64,000 bases of DNA from Ignelater luminosus (Eukaryota > Arthropoda > Insecta > Coleoptera > Elateridae), in NCBI GenBank assembly GCA_011009095.1, contig VTPC01007235.1:1-64000 (forward strand), written 5' to 3'. The notes beneath the pieces were generated by a model. That model had not been told where the DNA came from and searched no databases. It saw only the letters and a program-made list of their open reading frames with translations. Below are positions 13,101 through 24,394 of the stretch, in pieces. A program made the position numbers and the translations under genes. Numbering within the stretch: position 1 is the first letter of the stretch; every line of letters begins with the position of its first letter.

Positions 13101-14617
13101 GAAATATCACTGTATTTAATTGAATTAAATATTTTAACATAGAATTTTGTTTAAAAGAAATAAAACCGGCCTGTGTTTGAAAAGTTGCCTGTAAAGCTAC
13201 TAATAAATGTTGAAGGTAAGATATTATTTGAATTGCTGTGGAAAGCTCTGGTCAATGTTAATTGGACACTAGGCAACAATGGAACATCTGAATTATTCAT
13301 GTCGACTGTTTTGACTAAATTTGAAGGCCAAATCCTACTGCGTTACCATGAATCTTTGAATTACAACAAGTGTGACTTATTAAAAAGTTGAAATGTAAAA
13401 AATAGCTTTGTTTTGCTAAAATACCTAAGCCAGTTAATCCGCAGGTGTCAAGACAACTTTAATATAGATCAAAGATATCAACTCTACGATACTGTCAGGA
13501 TCCTGTTTTAAAAAGTGTTTATTTATCAAAATATTTTTTAAATAAAGAATTTTTGGCAGAAATTGATGTTTGTAAAACTGTTTGTTCTAGTGAATATGTA
13601 AATTTTCTGAAGGTTACTACCTCAATATCAATATATGAAGTTTCTTGACAGTTACTGGCGGTAATCCTGATGATTACTTAGAAATTACTATTAAGCATCT
13701 AGTAATTCCCGATTATTAGATCAGCAACTAACATTAGAAGGACTTTTCCCCCAAAAGTCCTAAAGTGTTCACCACTTTCTGCTCCTCCTAATCCCCCTAA
13801 ACTTTGCAAACGCAGATTATCTGTAATTATTTTCTAACTTCGAACTAATTCGAGTAAATCATAAATAATAATATTTACAATCATGAATACTGCTTTTAAA
13901 ACATTTACTTTATCTAATTGTAAGAAAAAGTTTTACAAGTTGATTCCTACCATTTAACAAACGCGCACTTACACTTTAGTTGATTCTTTATTTATATATG
14001 TATAATATTTTAAACAGTTATATACTTCAATAAAGTCGTTGTTATTCTTCTTTAAATCATCAAACCATCTTTTTTAAAGCAAATTCACATAGGTTTAAGT
14101 CAACAAATGTATTATTAATACAGTGTTGTTGAAGGTACGTGTGGAAATAGGCTCTCAACAAAAATGTTTCTTGGAGCTTTGACTTGTAGGTGGCAGATTT
14201 ACAATGTCTGCATCTTCCCATGTTGATACAGTCACAATCTGAGTTCATTTAAAGATCAGCCTTCACGTATTAGTTGTAAAAGCGGTGATTGGTGTTTTGT
14301 TGCAACCAAACACTGGTAGCATGGCTTTGTGGAAAATACTTGAGACCCATATAGGGCCATATTTCCGACAAGGCACCTGAGGCACGTGCCTTAGGCGTCA
14401 CAATTTTTGGGAGAACCGGCATGGTAGCAAATATAGTTCTCCAGAGACCAAGAGTGATAGACTCTCCGTGTAGAAGTCCTACGGGGACTCTCATAACTGA
14501 TTAGGGGCACTTACATAATAATAGACCACCCACTGCGTTTAGCCGGCTTAAGACCAGTAGGGTCTTAGTTAAACTAGATTCATTACTATTGTAACGCAAG
14601 ATTACGTTACAATACTA
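10154..14617. other. Region without assigned genes
   Basis: Short open frames exist (for example 10519-10707 and 12843-13142 on plus) but none resembles a protein I know and their codon content matches AT-rich noise. At 12078 and 12107 two ACAGGGTG words occur, the second followed by TCGGATTCACG, like the ends of some insect DNA transposons, but I found no matching inverted partner. At about 14374-14396 a small palindrome AAGGCAC...GTGCCTT sits in an unusually GC-rich patch. Confidence 0.5.
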
Positions 14618-15920
14618 TTGGTAGTACAAATTAGTTCGGTTTGTTTTTCAAAAGATAGCACTGGCTGTGATGAATATTTCATAGTGACAGCTGATTTCGG
14701 TTGTTTTAGAGAAGTTAGACATCTGTCAATTAAATTCAGTTTATATCGCTTTGAGTTTCATAAAAAAAAACTTGTTTTTTACTGTGTTGAATATGTCGAA
14801 TTTTGTGTTAACTAAGCAGCATTTGCGGGAGGTTGTAGTTTTCTGTTTTAACTGGAAGAAAAGTGCAGGTGAAGCGCATCGAATACTTGTGGAAGTTTAT
14901 GGTGACAATGCTCCAACTGATAAACCATGTAGGAAATGGTTTCGACGTTTCAAGAATGGTGATTTTAGCGTTGAAGACAAGCCTCGCTCTGGGCAGCCAA
15001 AACAAATTCGAAGACAATGAATTGAAAGCATTACTCGATGAAGATCCAACTCAAACGCAAGAGGGGCTTGCAGATACTTTGGGAGTTACTCAAAAAGCAG
15101 TTTCCGTACGAGTGAAATCAATAGGAATGATTCAAAAGCAAGGCAATTGGGTTCCTCGTGAACTGAAACCGAGAGACGTTGAAAGGCGATTTTTTTTTGC
15201 GAGTAGCTGATTGAAAAGTAAAAAAGAAAGGGTTTTTTACATCGGATAGTGACTGGAGATGAGAAATGGATATTCCACGATAACCCCAAGAAGAAAAAAA
15301 TACTAAGCTATGCCCGGTCAATCGTTGCCATCGACCTTAACATCAACACCAAAACCGAATATTCATGGTTCGAAAGTCCTGCTGTGTATCTGATGGGACC
15401 AAAAGGGTGTTGTGTATTGTGAGCTGCTACAATCTGGCGAATTCATTACGGGCGATCGGTATAGGCTACAATTGATTCGTTTGAGCCGCGCATTACGAGA
15501 AAAACGGTCGGAATACGAACAAAGACATGACAAAGTTATTCTTCTGCGTGACAACGCTCGACCTCATGTCGCAAAAGTAGTAAAAACATATTTGGAAACG
15601 CTGAAGTGGGATATTTTACCGCACCCGCCGTATTCTCCGAACATTGCTCCTTCTGATTACTGGTTGTTCCGACGGATGCAGCACGATTTGGCAGGTCACC
15701 GGTTCACTTCTTTCGCAAATATCGAAAATTGGCTCGAAACTTGAATCGCCTCAAAAGACGAGACATTTTTCCCAGAGGGAATTCGAAAATTGCCTGAGAA
15801 GTGGGAAAAAGTCGTAATCAGCGATAAACAATACTTTGAATTATCTGTGCCTTCATTTTGTTTTAAAATAAATGCATTTTTGACAGCAAAATAACGGACC
15901 GAACTAATTTGTACTCCCGA
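14618..15920 (+). mobile_element. mariner element, 1303 bp, degenerate
   Basis: Ends are inverted repeats TTGGTAGTACAAATTAGTTC at 14618 and the matching reverse complement ending at 15920, with two mismatches over 23 bp. Both ends are flanked by TA (14616-14617 and 15921-15922), the target duplication expected for this superfamily. One transposase pseudogene lies inside on the plus strand. Its inverted repeats differ from those of the other mariners in the window, so it belongs to another subfamily. Confidence 0.92.
14793..15894 (+). pseudogene. mariner transposase, frameshifted
   Basis: The Met at 14793 begins MSNFVLTKQHLREVVVF, a typical mariner N-terminus with the HTH region (GEAHRILVEVYGDNAPT). 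The frame breaks near 15000, where it moves to KFEDNELKALLDEDPTQTQ, again near 15205, and again between about 15290 and 15410. All three catalytic blocks can still be read: VTGDEKWIFHDNPKK (about 15250-15295), LLRDNARPH (about 15541) and SPNIAPSDYWLF (about 15634-15670). The usual SPD is SPN here, but the catalytic Asp of SDY is kept. A stop (TGA) at about 15744 after IENWLET precedes the conserved tail GIRKLPEKWEK. DD34D family; dead through frame loss, not through active-site change. Confidence 0.92.
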
Positions 15921-15922
15921 TA

Positions 15923-16787
15923 TATTAATATGATGCTGTCGATAGGTCATTTTGTCTCAGGCCATTAATTACTTCAAAACTTTCTGAAAGTTTTTTTTAT
16001 ATTTTTATTTTGTTTGTTGTGTTTGTAACGTAACATAATGTTATCAATTATTGCTTAATAGTTTGTATGCCATGTCTGAGAATTAGTGAAAGTTTTGCTT
16101 CTTGATTGTTAGTTAAAGTGTTGTTTTTGTTATCTTGTTTGTCAGTTTCACCTAGAACTTCGAATCTCTCAGTTGTAGTAATTTGATGGCGTTGTTCTGT
16201 TAGTTCGTTTCGTCTTGCACGTTATCTTGTCTTGGTGCATTCTGCAAGGATGTTTGTTTGAGTTATCTCCAGTTTGTTTGTCTTCTTCTAGATCTTTGTC
16301 ACTGGAAGGCCATGTATGTTCCCTAGGTATGTAGTTTGACTTATTGGTAGAACTTGATGGTAAGTTGTTGTTTTCTGTTTTGCTGGTATGATATGTCATC
16401 GGTAACTTAACAGTATGCGGGATGCAAGTATCAGACATGAAGCTGTGATTACTAGTAAGTTGAGAGTACTATAGTTGAGGCATCTGGTTGATTACCTGCC
16501 CGTTCAGAAACTGTTGTTGAGCAATTTATGGTTGTAAATTGTATTGGCTTTGCATTTCACTTAAATTGAGTTCATTGTGCATGCTAAATGTTCCCAGACT
16601 GTTTCCACTTGGAAGCAATGATCGCTTTCGATACACCCGCTCCGCAGCACAGCATAAGCGAGACTATGCATGTAGATATTTCAATTTTAAAATCCTGGGT
16701 ACGGACTTGTTCAGTTATCATTCAAATTGTTTGACGCGTCAGAGGTCATGCACTTAACAGCGATTTTGTGTTTATCGATATTAGATG
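15923..16787. other. Unassigned spacer, possible old Gag-like frame
   Basis: An 89-codon minus-strand frame (16438-16169) rich in Asn, Thr and Lys ends here. Just beyond it another frame reads RFEVLGETD, a phrase that resembles the low-complexity ORF1 proteins of some LINEs. The match is too short to assign. Confidence 0.25.
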
Positions 16788-16789
16788 TA

Positions 16790-17666
16790 CGAGGATCGTT
16801 TGAAAAGTCCGTGCAAAGTCAGAGAGATGGCACTACTGGCGCATATCGAGGTTATGTTTAGTTAGTAGCATCTCTTGGAAGAACACACACCAAGTTTCAG
16901 CCAGATCGGTCTATCTCTTTGTGTTTGGCATTCGTTTGAATCGAGGAAGTCGAGTGATTTTCAAAAAATGGAAGAAAAAGAATTTCGTGTGTTGATTAAA
17001 CATTACTTTATGAAAGGCAAAACGCCTCAGGAGACTAAAGAGAAGCTTGATAAACATTATGGTGACTCTGCACCTTCGATTAGAACAGTTTATAAGTAGT
17101 TTCAAAATTTTCGGAGTGGCCATATGAGCACAAGTGACGCTGAACGTTCTGGACGCCCTGTTGGCAAGGAATAATCTTCATCGACTATCTGGAAAAGGGT
17201 AAAACTATTACAGGTGCATATTATTCATCGTTATTGGACCGTTTAAAAACCGAGCGGCAAGAAAAACGCCCACGATTGGCCCACAAAAAAGTCCTTTTCC
17301 ATCACGACAACGCACCAGCTCACGCCTCAGCAGTTGTGGTCGCAAAATTAATGAAAATAGGGTTCTAACTCGTTTCACATCCCCCCTATTCTCCAGACGT
17401 GGCTCCCTCGGACTACTATTTGTTCCCCAATTTGAAGAAATATCTGGCGGGAAAAAGATTTTATTCAAACGAGGAGGTGATTGCAGAAACGAATGGCTAT
17501 TTTTCAGACTTGGACAAATCCTATTATTCATAAGGGATCAACAAACTAGAGCAGCGTTGGACGAAGTGTATAAGCCTAAAAGGAGACTATGTTGAAAAAT
17601 AAAAAAGGTTTACCCCAAACAATTAAGTAGTTTTTATTTTTGCACGGACTTTTCAAACGACCCTCG
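16790..17666 (+). mobile_element. internally deleted mariner element, 877 bp
   Basis: Ends are CGAGGATCGTTTGAAAAGTC at 16790 and the reverse complement of CGAGGGTCGTTTGAAAAGTC ending at 17666, continuing to about 28 bp with a single mismatch, flanked by TA on both sides (16788-16789, 17667-17668). At 877 bp it is about 400 bp shorter than a complete mariner. The missing part is the middle of the transposase. Confidence 0.92.
16968..17602 (+). pseudogene. mariner transposase with central deletion
   Basis: Starts MEEKEFRVLIKHYFMKGKT at 16968. A TAG at 17097 interrupts the HTH region (TVYK-stop-FQNFRSGHMS). After AERSGRPVGKE the sequence jumps at about 17172 to IDYLEKGKTITG, so the linker and the whole segment with the first catalytic Asp are lost. 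The second (FHHDNAPAH) and third (SPDVAPSDYYLF) catalytic blocks remain, interrupted by a stop after MKIGF (about 17367) and another after SYYS (about 17529). The stop codon of the family is at 17600-17602. Confidence 0.9.
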
Positions 17667-17668
17667 TA

Positions 17669-18556
17669 TTGAATTAATTGTACCATAGTTCTTGGTGCTT
17701 GTAAGCGGCTTGTTTTCTTATGGAGTCTTAGCTATTCACTTTAGTTTGGAATTAGTGTTACTATAATAATTATTTCTCTTTGTTTCTGCGAATATTCTAG
17801 AATTTATTCAGAGCTTAATATCTGCATAGATTACAAACTTCTAATTAACAACAGGAATTATTTGTTGTTATTGTTAAAGGAACTATTAAATTTATTAAAT
17901 TGCTACAGAGAACTGTAAATTTTAACAAATTCACCAGTAATTTTTAAAATATGGTCAATTAAAATTTTTACAGTTGACAACGCTACATAATATTTTATTG
18001 GGGTTACAGGTTGCAAAGCTGCTGCTTTTCATAAATGATTTCATAGCAGCAGAAATAATATAGTATTGCAACATATTTTTAAAAATTCTACAGTGAAGAT
18101 GTATCAGTAATAAGAAGCGGACTACAAACTAACTAAGAAACAGAAATGTGACTGAATGTTTCCTTATATCATTTAAACTACAAGTAATTATAACTACTGT
18201 CTTAATTATTAAAACAGTGAGACTCTAATAAGAATTGGGAACGTTAATAACTTTGTAATAAAAAGTTTTCTTGAAAATGCTATTAGGGTTTTTTTTTCAG
18301 TATGTGATATAGAACAGAATGAAGAATATCGTTTGGTAGGAATTTAGGGAAACGAAAAACTTTTAGTATCACAAAATTAAACTGTTAATGTAATAGCTTT
18401 TGAAAACGCTTGTGAATTTGTTGCAAATGCAACATAATTAGCAATAAGCCGAAGCTTCAAATTCCGGACATTTAACGACTTTTTGTTCTTGTCACCAAAT
18501 GATATCCAGGGTATCAAAATATATACTGTAAGAATTAATAGCAATGCACAATAATA
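17669..18556. other. AT-rich spacer
   Basis: No frame or repeat recognised between the two transposons. Confidence 0.6.
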
Positions 18557-18661
18557 CTGGGTGGTCCATCCGGTAGCGGAATTTTGAAAAATCGATTATA
18601 AAAAAACTACACGAGATAAAAATGAAATTCTTTTTTTATTCTGAAGATAAATGTTTGGGGT

Positions 18662-19851
18662 TTAGTGAATTAAGTTTTCGAAGTGTGAACCCTCGCTGGT
18701 CACAATGTGGCGGAGCCTTGTTGCGAAGGCCTCGGTTGACCTCTCCAGAACTTCGCGTGTAATGCTTTTGATGACGTCTGTGATGTTCTTTTTAAGCTTT
18801 TTTATAGTCTTAGGGTTGTTCTTGTAGACTCTATCCTTGATATAACCCCGGAGAAAGAAATCGCAGATATCGAGATCGGGAGAATAGGGTGGCCAGTCTA
18901 TGCCTCCTCCGGTCTTTTGGGGGGCATCTAATTCAATGATTCTCTCTTCGAACTCTTCCTTGAGACAGTCGAAAACTTTCTGGTTTTGATGAGGTCTCGC
19001 ACCGTCCTGCTGAAACCAATAAGTGTTGACCATCCGATTGAGCCTGGCCTTTTTGATGAATTCCTTCAGAATTTGGTCCTTATAGGCAACTGCAGTCACA
19101 TTGGTGTCCAAGAATATCGGACCGAATATCTTTTTGGCAGTCACAGAACACTAGACAGTTACTCGCTGAGAGTGGAGTGGGGTCGCAACAGTGAAATGCG
19201 GCTGTTCACTGCCCCAATGACGATAATTCTGTTTGTTAACATAGCCATTGAGATGGAAATGGCATTCATCAGTGAAGTGAATCATCTTTACATCCATTTT
19301 GTCATTCTCGATGCGGTCGAGGACTTCATTGGCGAAATCGAATCTTTGGGTCACACTTCGAGGGCTCAGAGCTTGCACAATCTGTATCTTATACGGGAAC
19401 CACTCCAGGTCCTGATGGAGGATCCGTAGAACACTGGATTTCGAAATGTCCAATATCTGTGCGGCTCTTCGTGTCGACGGACCGGCTTCTTCTTCGAAGT
19501 GCTGTTTGACGCGCTTCACATTCTCTTCTGTTCGGACAGTGAACTCTTTGGTGGCCATTCCTGCCTTGTCATCCAACACACTTCCCGTCCTCTCAAACTT
19601 GGCCATCAATCTATTGTTGTTTTTTGTAAGAAATCAATTAATTAATTTTAAAAATATTGAGCAAAAATTTAATTTTTGCCTAGATTTTTAACTACTCACT
19701 TTGAGATGGTTTCCGCTTTAAGGGTGGAATGTCTGTCCACCTCGGTCCTAAAGGCTCTCAGTGTTGCCGCCGGACTCTGTCCATTTTGGTACCAGAGCCG
19801 TACCAATGTCACTCTTTGTTCCAACAAATAGGTTGTCTTCGAGGTCACCAT
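18662..19851 (-). pseudogene. DDD transposase with intron, one nonsense mutation
   Basis: Exon 1 (likely start at the Met codon ending at 19851, MVTSKTTYLLEQRV) encodes a helix-turn-helix segment. It ends at 19700, where an intron with GT-AG ends joins in frame to exon 2 at 19610, giving TISK-LMAKFERTGSV. The second DNA-binding part includes STRRAAQILDISKSSVLRIL. Catalytic Asp 1 is in HFTDECHFHLNG, Asp 2 in FQQDGARPH, Asp 3 in SPDLDICDFFLRGY. The spacer between Asp 2 and 3 is 47 residues by my count. The only defect seen is a TAG (about 19146) in VTV-stop-CSVTAKK where family members usually have Trp. Predicted length about 365 residues, normal for the superfamily. Confidence 0.88.
19611..19699 (-). 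other. Predicted 89-nt spliceosomal-type intron in transposase
   Basis: On the minus strand the donor is GTGAGTAG right after TCAAA, and the acceptor is AACAATAG before ATTGATGGCC. The interior is very AT-rich with TTAATTAATTGAT as a possible branch region and a pyrimidine patch TTTCTTAC. Removing it keeps the reading frame (phase 2). Without splicing the frame stops at once (TGA in the donor). Confidence 0.75.
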
Positions 19852-20193
19852 TATTGTAATCAAAACACTTGTCAACAAAACCCCAGACCTTTGTGAGTAT
19901 GCCTACAAAAAATGACGTCAATCGGTTGAGTGGTTTGCGAATGGTGGCAATTTTAAAATTCCGTTACGGAATGGACCACCCTGTAAATAATTGTGTATTG
20001 AAACCAATATAAACAGCAAAACATAATAATAATTAGTATCTGACAACCAGAGAATTGTTCCACATTTCTTGATATACTGAAAATGATCCGCAGGTAAAAG
20101 ATCTTATATTCATCCAAGTCGAAACTGAGTTTTAGTCATTCTCTAAAACTAGATAAACTGAACACAACTCCGTCTATAAAGTAAAACCATAAA

Positions 20194-20213
20194 TACTACT
20201 ACTACTACTACTA
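20194..20213 (+). repeat. (ACT)n microsatellite
   Basis: About six and a half copies of ACT in a row. Confidence 0.9.
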
Positions 20214-20289
20214 AAGACATGAACCTAAAACTGTGGTATGCCCTGAATATTAAAGTTTGAAATATCTATAGAAAGTAAATTTGAATTGT

Positions 20290-21970
20290 TGGAAGAAACT
20301 TTCGCAACCTATCGATTGTAATATGTAATTTGTCTAATGTTATACTGTTCAGCTTGATTAGTCGTTTTATTATAGGCCAGTAAATTTTTTTGAATTAAGG
20401 GATCGATAACCTTTTTAATTTTTGTTACAACGCCATTCTGTTCTATAATTTTAACGTTGTCATCTTCATTCTCATCCTTCCTGTTAGAAGATGCGCTAAA
20501 AAGCAAATATCCTTTTAACAAACAAATTTAAGACATTTTGAAATATTTAAACCTGCAACTGGCATGCTACCCAAAAACATTATAGGATGCGTTCAATAAA
20601 TCCTGTTGTAGTTGAACCAATGAATGCTTTTGGCCAACTTCGTTACCAACTTTTTTTGATAGCCATTCTAACACCCTTTACTAGCCTTTCCAGAGGTGAG
20701 ATGCCTTTACATGAGGTACTAGTAGCTTCCTGGCTTGCATGAAAAAAGATTTATTTGTAACAAGCTTGTGCAATTTATGACTGATGTTTCGAGTCATGTG
20801 ATTTGCACATTCAATTTTTAGTACTTGTCATCCGCAGGAAACTCTTTTTTTAATTCGGGCGTATACACTGGAATCTCCATCACCTACAAGATACAATACA
20901 GCGAACAATAATATTTAAATACGTTATGTTTGGTATTGTCCAATATTTGTGTGAAAATAGGTTAGTGAATAATGAAATATTTAAGAAGAACTCCATGCTG
21001 TTCGTTGTTCTTGTTAAAGCCCTTCACTATTATATTTTGTTCCATGGAAGTAAAAGATCTATTGAAATGTAACGCACATTCGTGTTGCTTCGCTTGTTCA
21101 TTTATTTGTCTATAGAAATTGCTCATCGAACAAACTTTATTTCGAACACCCACAAATAGAATTTTCCGTGTTACAGCTTCAATTATAATTGCGTTGGGAT
21201 TAAACAAAGGCAATAATCGTAATATTTAAAATCATAACATATCATAATACTAATAACTCTTTATAAAGCGTTGTATCCATGGCCATTAGATCGTTTTGAC
21301 CAACCACCATCAACAGTAACTGTGATATATGGTATTTCTCTTCCATCTACAACAGTCAAGTTTCCTTTATCTATAGCATGTTGATTTTCTACTTTCCCTG
21401 CTTTTCTTTATTGTTTCACACAAATATTTGTGCCACACCTAAAAATCTTCTGTTGAGAAACTTTAAGCTGCTACATATATGTAGCATCACGTGCAGTTTT
21501 TACTTGAGTTGTTTCTTGGAAAAAGTCTTTGGGTTCATAAACAAAACATCCAAAAGAGCTAGGAATTTCTCACGCTGCCTGCAACCAATACCTGTACTCA
21601 AACAGGCCCATACTACACTTTTATTTACATCTTTCTGTTTCGAAAGATGGTCACTACTTAATACAACAGTTTTATCACAGTTATCGCAATGAAAATATAA
21701 TGAAGAATGCAAACCAGCAGTTTCCTCTTTTACAAAATTTATTTTTCTATAGTACAATACTGGGAATGTTTTACAAGGCGTTCATGCTGTGTTGAAATAT
21801 ATCCCAGATCTATCACTCTTCTACCCTTTATAACATTACCCAAAGAAGTGGCATTTTCGTGTTCTACAGTTAGTGAAGGAAGAAATATTTTTTCATACAA
21901 GTCAGTTTCACTAACATTATTGGAAGTGCTTTGGACACTTGAAAATAATAAACAGTTGTTAGGGGTAAAT
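20290..21970 (-). pseudogene. Mutator-like transposase remnant (arthropod type)
   Basis: Reading the minus strand from 21970 to 20290, several blocks match, in order, the Mutator-like transposase domain that is common in arthropod genomes: GRRVIDLGYISTQ (about 21830), CDNCDKTVV (a CX2C motif, about 21687), IPYITVTVDGGWSKRSNGH (about 21338-21279), ILFVGVRNKVCSMSNFY (about 21165-21113), QNIIVKGFNKNNEQHGVL (about 21040-20980), DGDSSVYARIKK (about 20880-20845), IECANHMTRNISHKLHKLV (about 20816-20760) and NLLAYNKTTNQAEQYN (about 20381-20330). The Asp in VTVDGGW and the GDGDSSVY block are plausible active-site elements in the family. Frames shift between nearly all blocks and there are many stops, so the copy is old. 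I could not find its terminal repeats. Confidence 0.8.
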
Positions 21971-21974
21971 TAAC

Positions 21975-24390
21975 GGGTGTACATTATGAGAACGTTTCAA
22001 TTTAGGTTAATTACATTAAAGCAAAATTTCACCTACGTAAACCTAACTGTTGAAATTATTCCAATATGTACTAACTATGATAAATGATATGCAAAAGCAA
22101 ACATATACTTACTAAGTTACATTTACTGCTTTTTCCGTAGGATTTCTAAAACCACATAATTTGACTACCTCTACATCTCTTCAGTACATAAATAATTATT
22201 CATTAATTAATTACGTTAATTTATAAACAAGATGATAATAAAACTTATGGTATTTGATCTCTTGATTGATTACTATCAATTTCTAAAGAAATTTCATTGT
22301 TCCCAGAAGTATTAGTCATTTGCTCATCATTAGAATGTAAATGGATTGTACTTTTTTTAAAAATTAAATCAAATAAGATTCCTTACTTTACAAGATAGGG
22401 GTAATATTTGTATTAGTTTTTTTTTGATAATCTGATTGATTTTTATCTAGCCTGAAATAAATAATTTTGGAGGAGCCCGGTTCTACTTACTTACATAAAA
22501 TTCAAAGGTTGTTACTTTAATATTCGTAACGTATATTAGCATTATAAAATACCCTTATCACCAATGTGATAAATTAGGTCGCTTGTTCTAAATTGTAATA
22601 AATGTTAAATTCACATGTCACCCATGTTTAATTCGTTGTAAATTTCTTGCGAGTAAATATTTTGCAGTTCTCTTGTGGACTCTTGATGGGTAACGTTTTG
22701 ATTTAGGCATATTTACATGCAACCACAATAACTATTTACAGAATAAAGAGTTCTAATGTTGTGTACTGACAATAAGAATTTTCGTTTTGAAGAAATTTAA
22801 CAATAGAAAAGAGGCAGTTCAAGATGTTTGGCGTATACATTAAGTGTATTAAATCAATTTCAATCATAACTTATCAGTTTAACATTCTAAACTTCGAAAT
22901 AACGTTCTTCTTAAAGGCAAACCTACAGAAAAAATCAGTTTAGTTTGTAAATATAATTAATTTTTGTATGTAATTTATTCAAAATTAATTTGGTTGTCAT
23001 CTTCAAACTAATTACAATAAACAAAAACTAAGCTCATATTTTTGTTTCTAATACTATTGTAACTATATAGGCTTAATTTCGTTGTGTAGAATTAATAAAC
23101 ATTCGTTTTATGATTGAAATTAATTTAACATAAATTCCACTTAAATTACTGATTATTATTCTTCCATTATGAAATTTTTAATTTTTTTAATATTTTTTGT
23201 GGCATATTAAACAATTTTACATCATGCTATCTACATCAAACAATAGAAATCGAAATTTGATTTTTACTACCACAGGCCCTTAAATCAACGCCTAAAAATT
23301 GACAGAGGCATGTACAATCAGGGACATTGAAAATGCTCACTTGAGGTAGTAGACACGCCGACAGGGTTACAGTCTGAACCTTGCACTGAATGTCTCTGTT
23401 AACCTGTTAAGAATGTTTTGAATTAATCTTTGTTTTGTTAAACTTTCCAGGTAGTAACCATAAAGTAGGATGTATGATCTTTTCAAATCAAAAATTGTAA
23501 ACGCTCATGAAAATTTTATAGGTAAATCATAAACGTCTGTAAACGAATAAGGTAGTTTAAAAACACCAGAAATATTCAAATGAAATCTTTATCAATAACT
23601 TGCGTTTATTTAAGTATCAAAAACTAACTGTTTGAAAAGTGCAGAACACGTAATAAGATTTTCCAGTTAGTATGAGTGATAATGCTTACTGTATATTAAA
23701 TATACTACTATTTAAGGAATTGGTATCCGTATATTATGTATTTTAACAAATACACATACTCTGTAATTACATGTCAATGTAATTTATTCTCAAAAAACCT
23801 CTTTGACGGTTTAAGGAATTAAATATTAATATACTCTGCAATAAAGATGTCAACTGTAATACATAGAGTAGTGTAAATATTCTTGAAACATCGACTGGAA
23901 ATAGAATTTCAGTGTTCATAGTCTATTTTTCCCTCCATGTAGTTATGTATTTTATATTTTAACAAGTATTTGTTAATGATAAGAAAAGACATAAATATAC
24001 AGTTGATTAAATTGGTTAATTGTAGCGAATAATTTGCCTTTTATATGCTAACTTTAAACCGTCAAATGATAAAGTATTGAAACACCAAAACCGTTATACT
24101 CCTTATCAACTAAACTTTTTAAACCAGTAAGAGCCATTTTCAGAAATATGTTTTAATAATAATTTAATACTTCTCATTTGCACTACAGAAGAAATCACTC
24201 AAAAAAAACATTTATTGGTATTCCTTTGTTGACAAGTTATATACAATATTTTTAAATAAAAGGCAAATGTAGAGATAGAGGAAACAAGAAATGATTTGAA
24301 CCAAATCATAAAACCTCGAAATTTAAAGATTTTATATTTACACTTAATAATGTTTACAAAGTTCTGAAAATAGTTTGCTGTAAATTACAT
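21975..24390. other. AT-rich region without assigned genes
   Basis: No convincing frame. A 13-bp inverted pair TTTGACGGTTTAA occurs near 23803 and, inverted, near 24055; it may be the edge of an old 260-bp element but the similarity does not extend far. Confidence 0.45.
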
Positions 24391-24394
24391 AATA

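Larger units (their letters stand above)
18557..19983 (-). mobile_element. mariner/Tc1-superfamily element, 1427 bp, nearly intact
   Basis: The ends are CTGGGTGGTCCATCCGGTAG at 18557 and, reverse-complemented, CAGGGTGGTCCATTCCGTAA at 19983, matching at 25 of 29 positions, with TA on both flanks (18555-18556 and 19984-19985). A single transposase gene runs on the minus strand. Its protein is not a classical DD34D mariner: it belongs with the group whose end of the catalytic core reads WPPxSPDLxxCDFFL. Only one stop codon separates it from an intact gene. Confidence 0.92.

Noticed and set aside
14374..14400. Palindrome around AAGGCACCTGAGGCACGTGC as a regulatory site
   Set aside because: Short and imperfect, no neighbouring gene; could be part of an unidentified repeat but nothing supports a function.
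23803..24060. MITE from the inverted pair TTTGACGGTTTAA
   Set aside because: Similarity does not extend beyond about 13 bp and no target duplication is seen.
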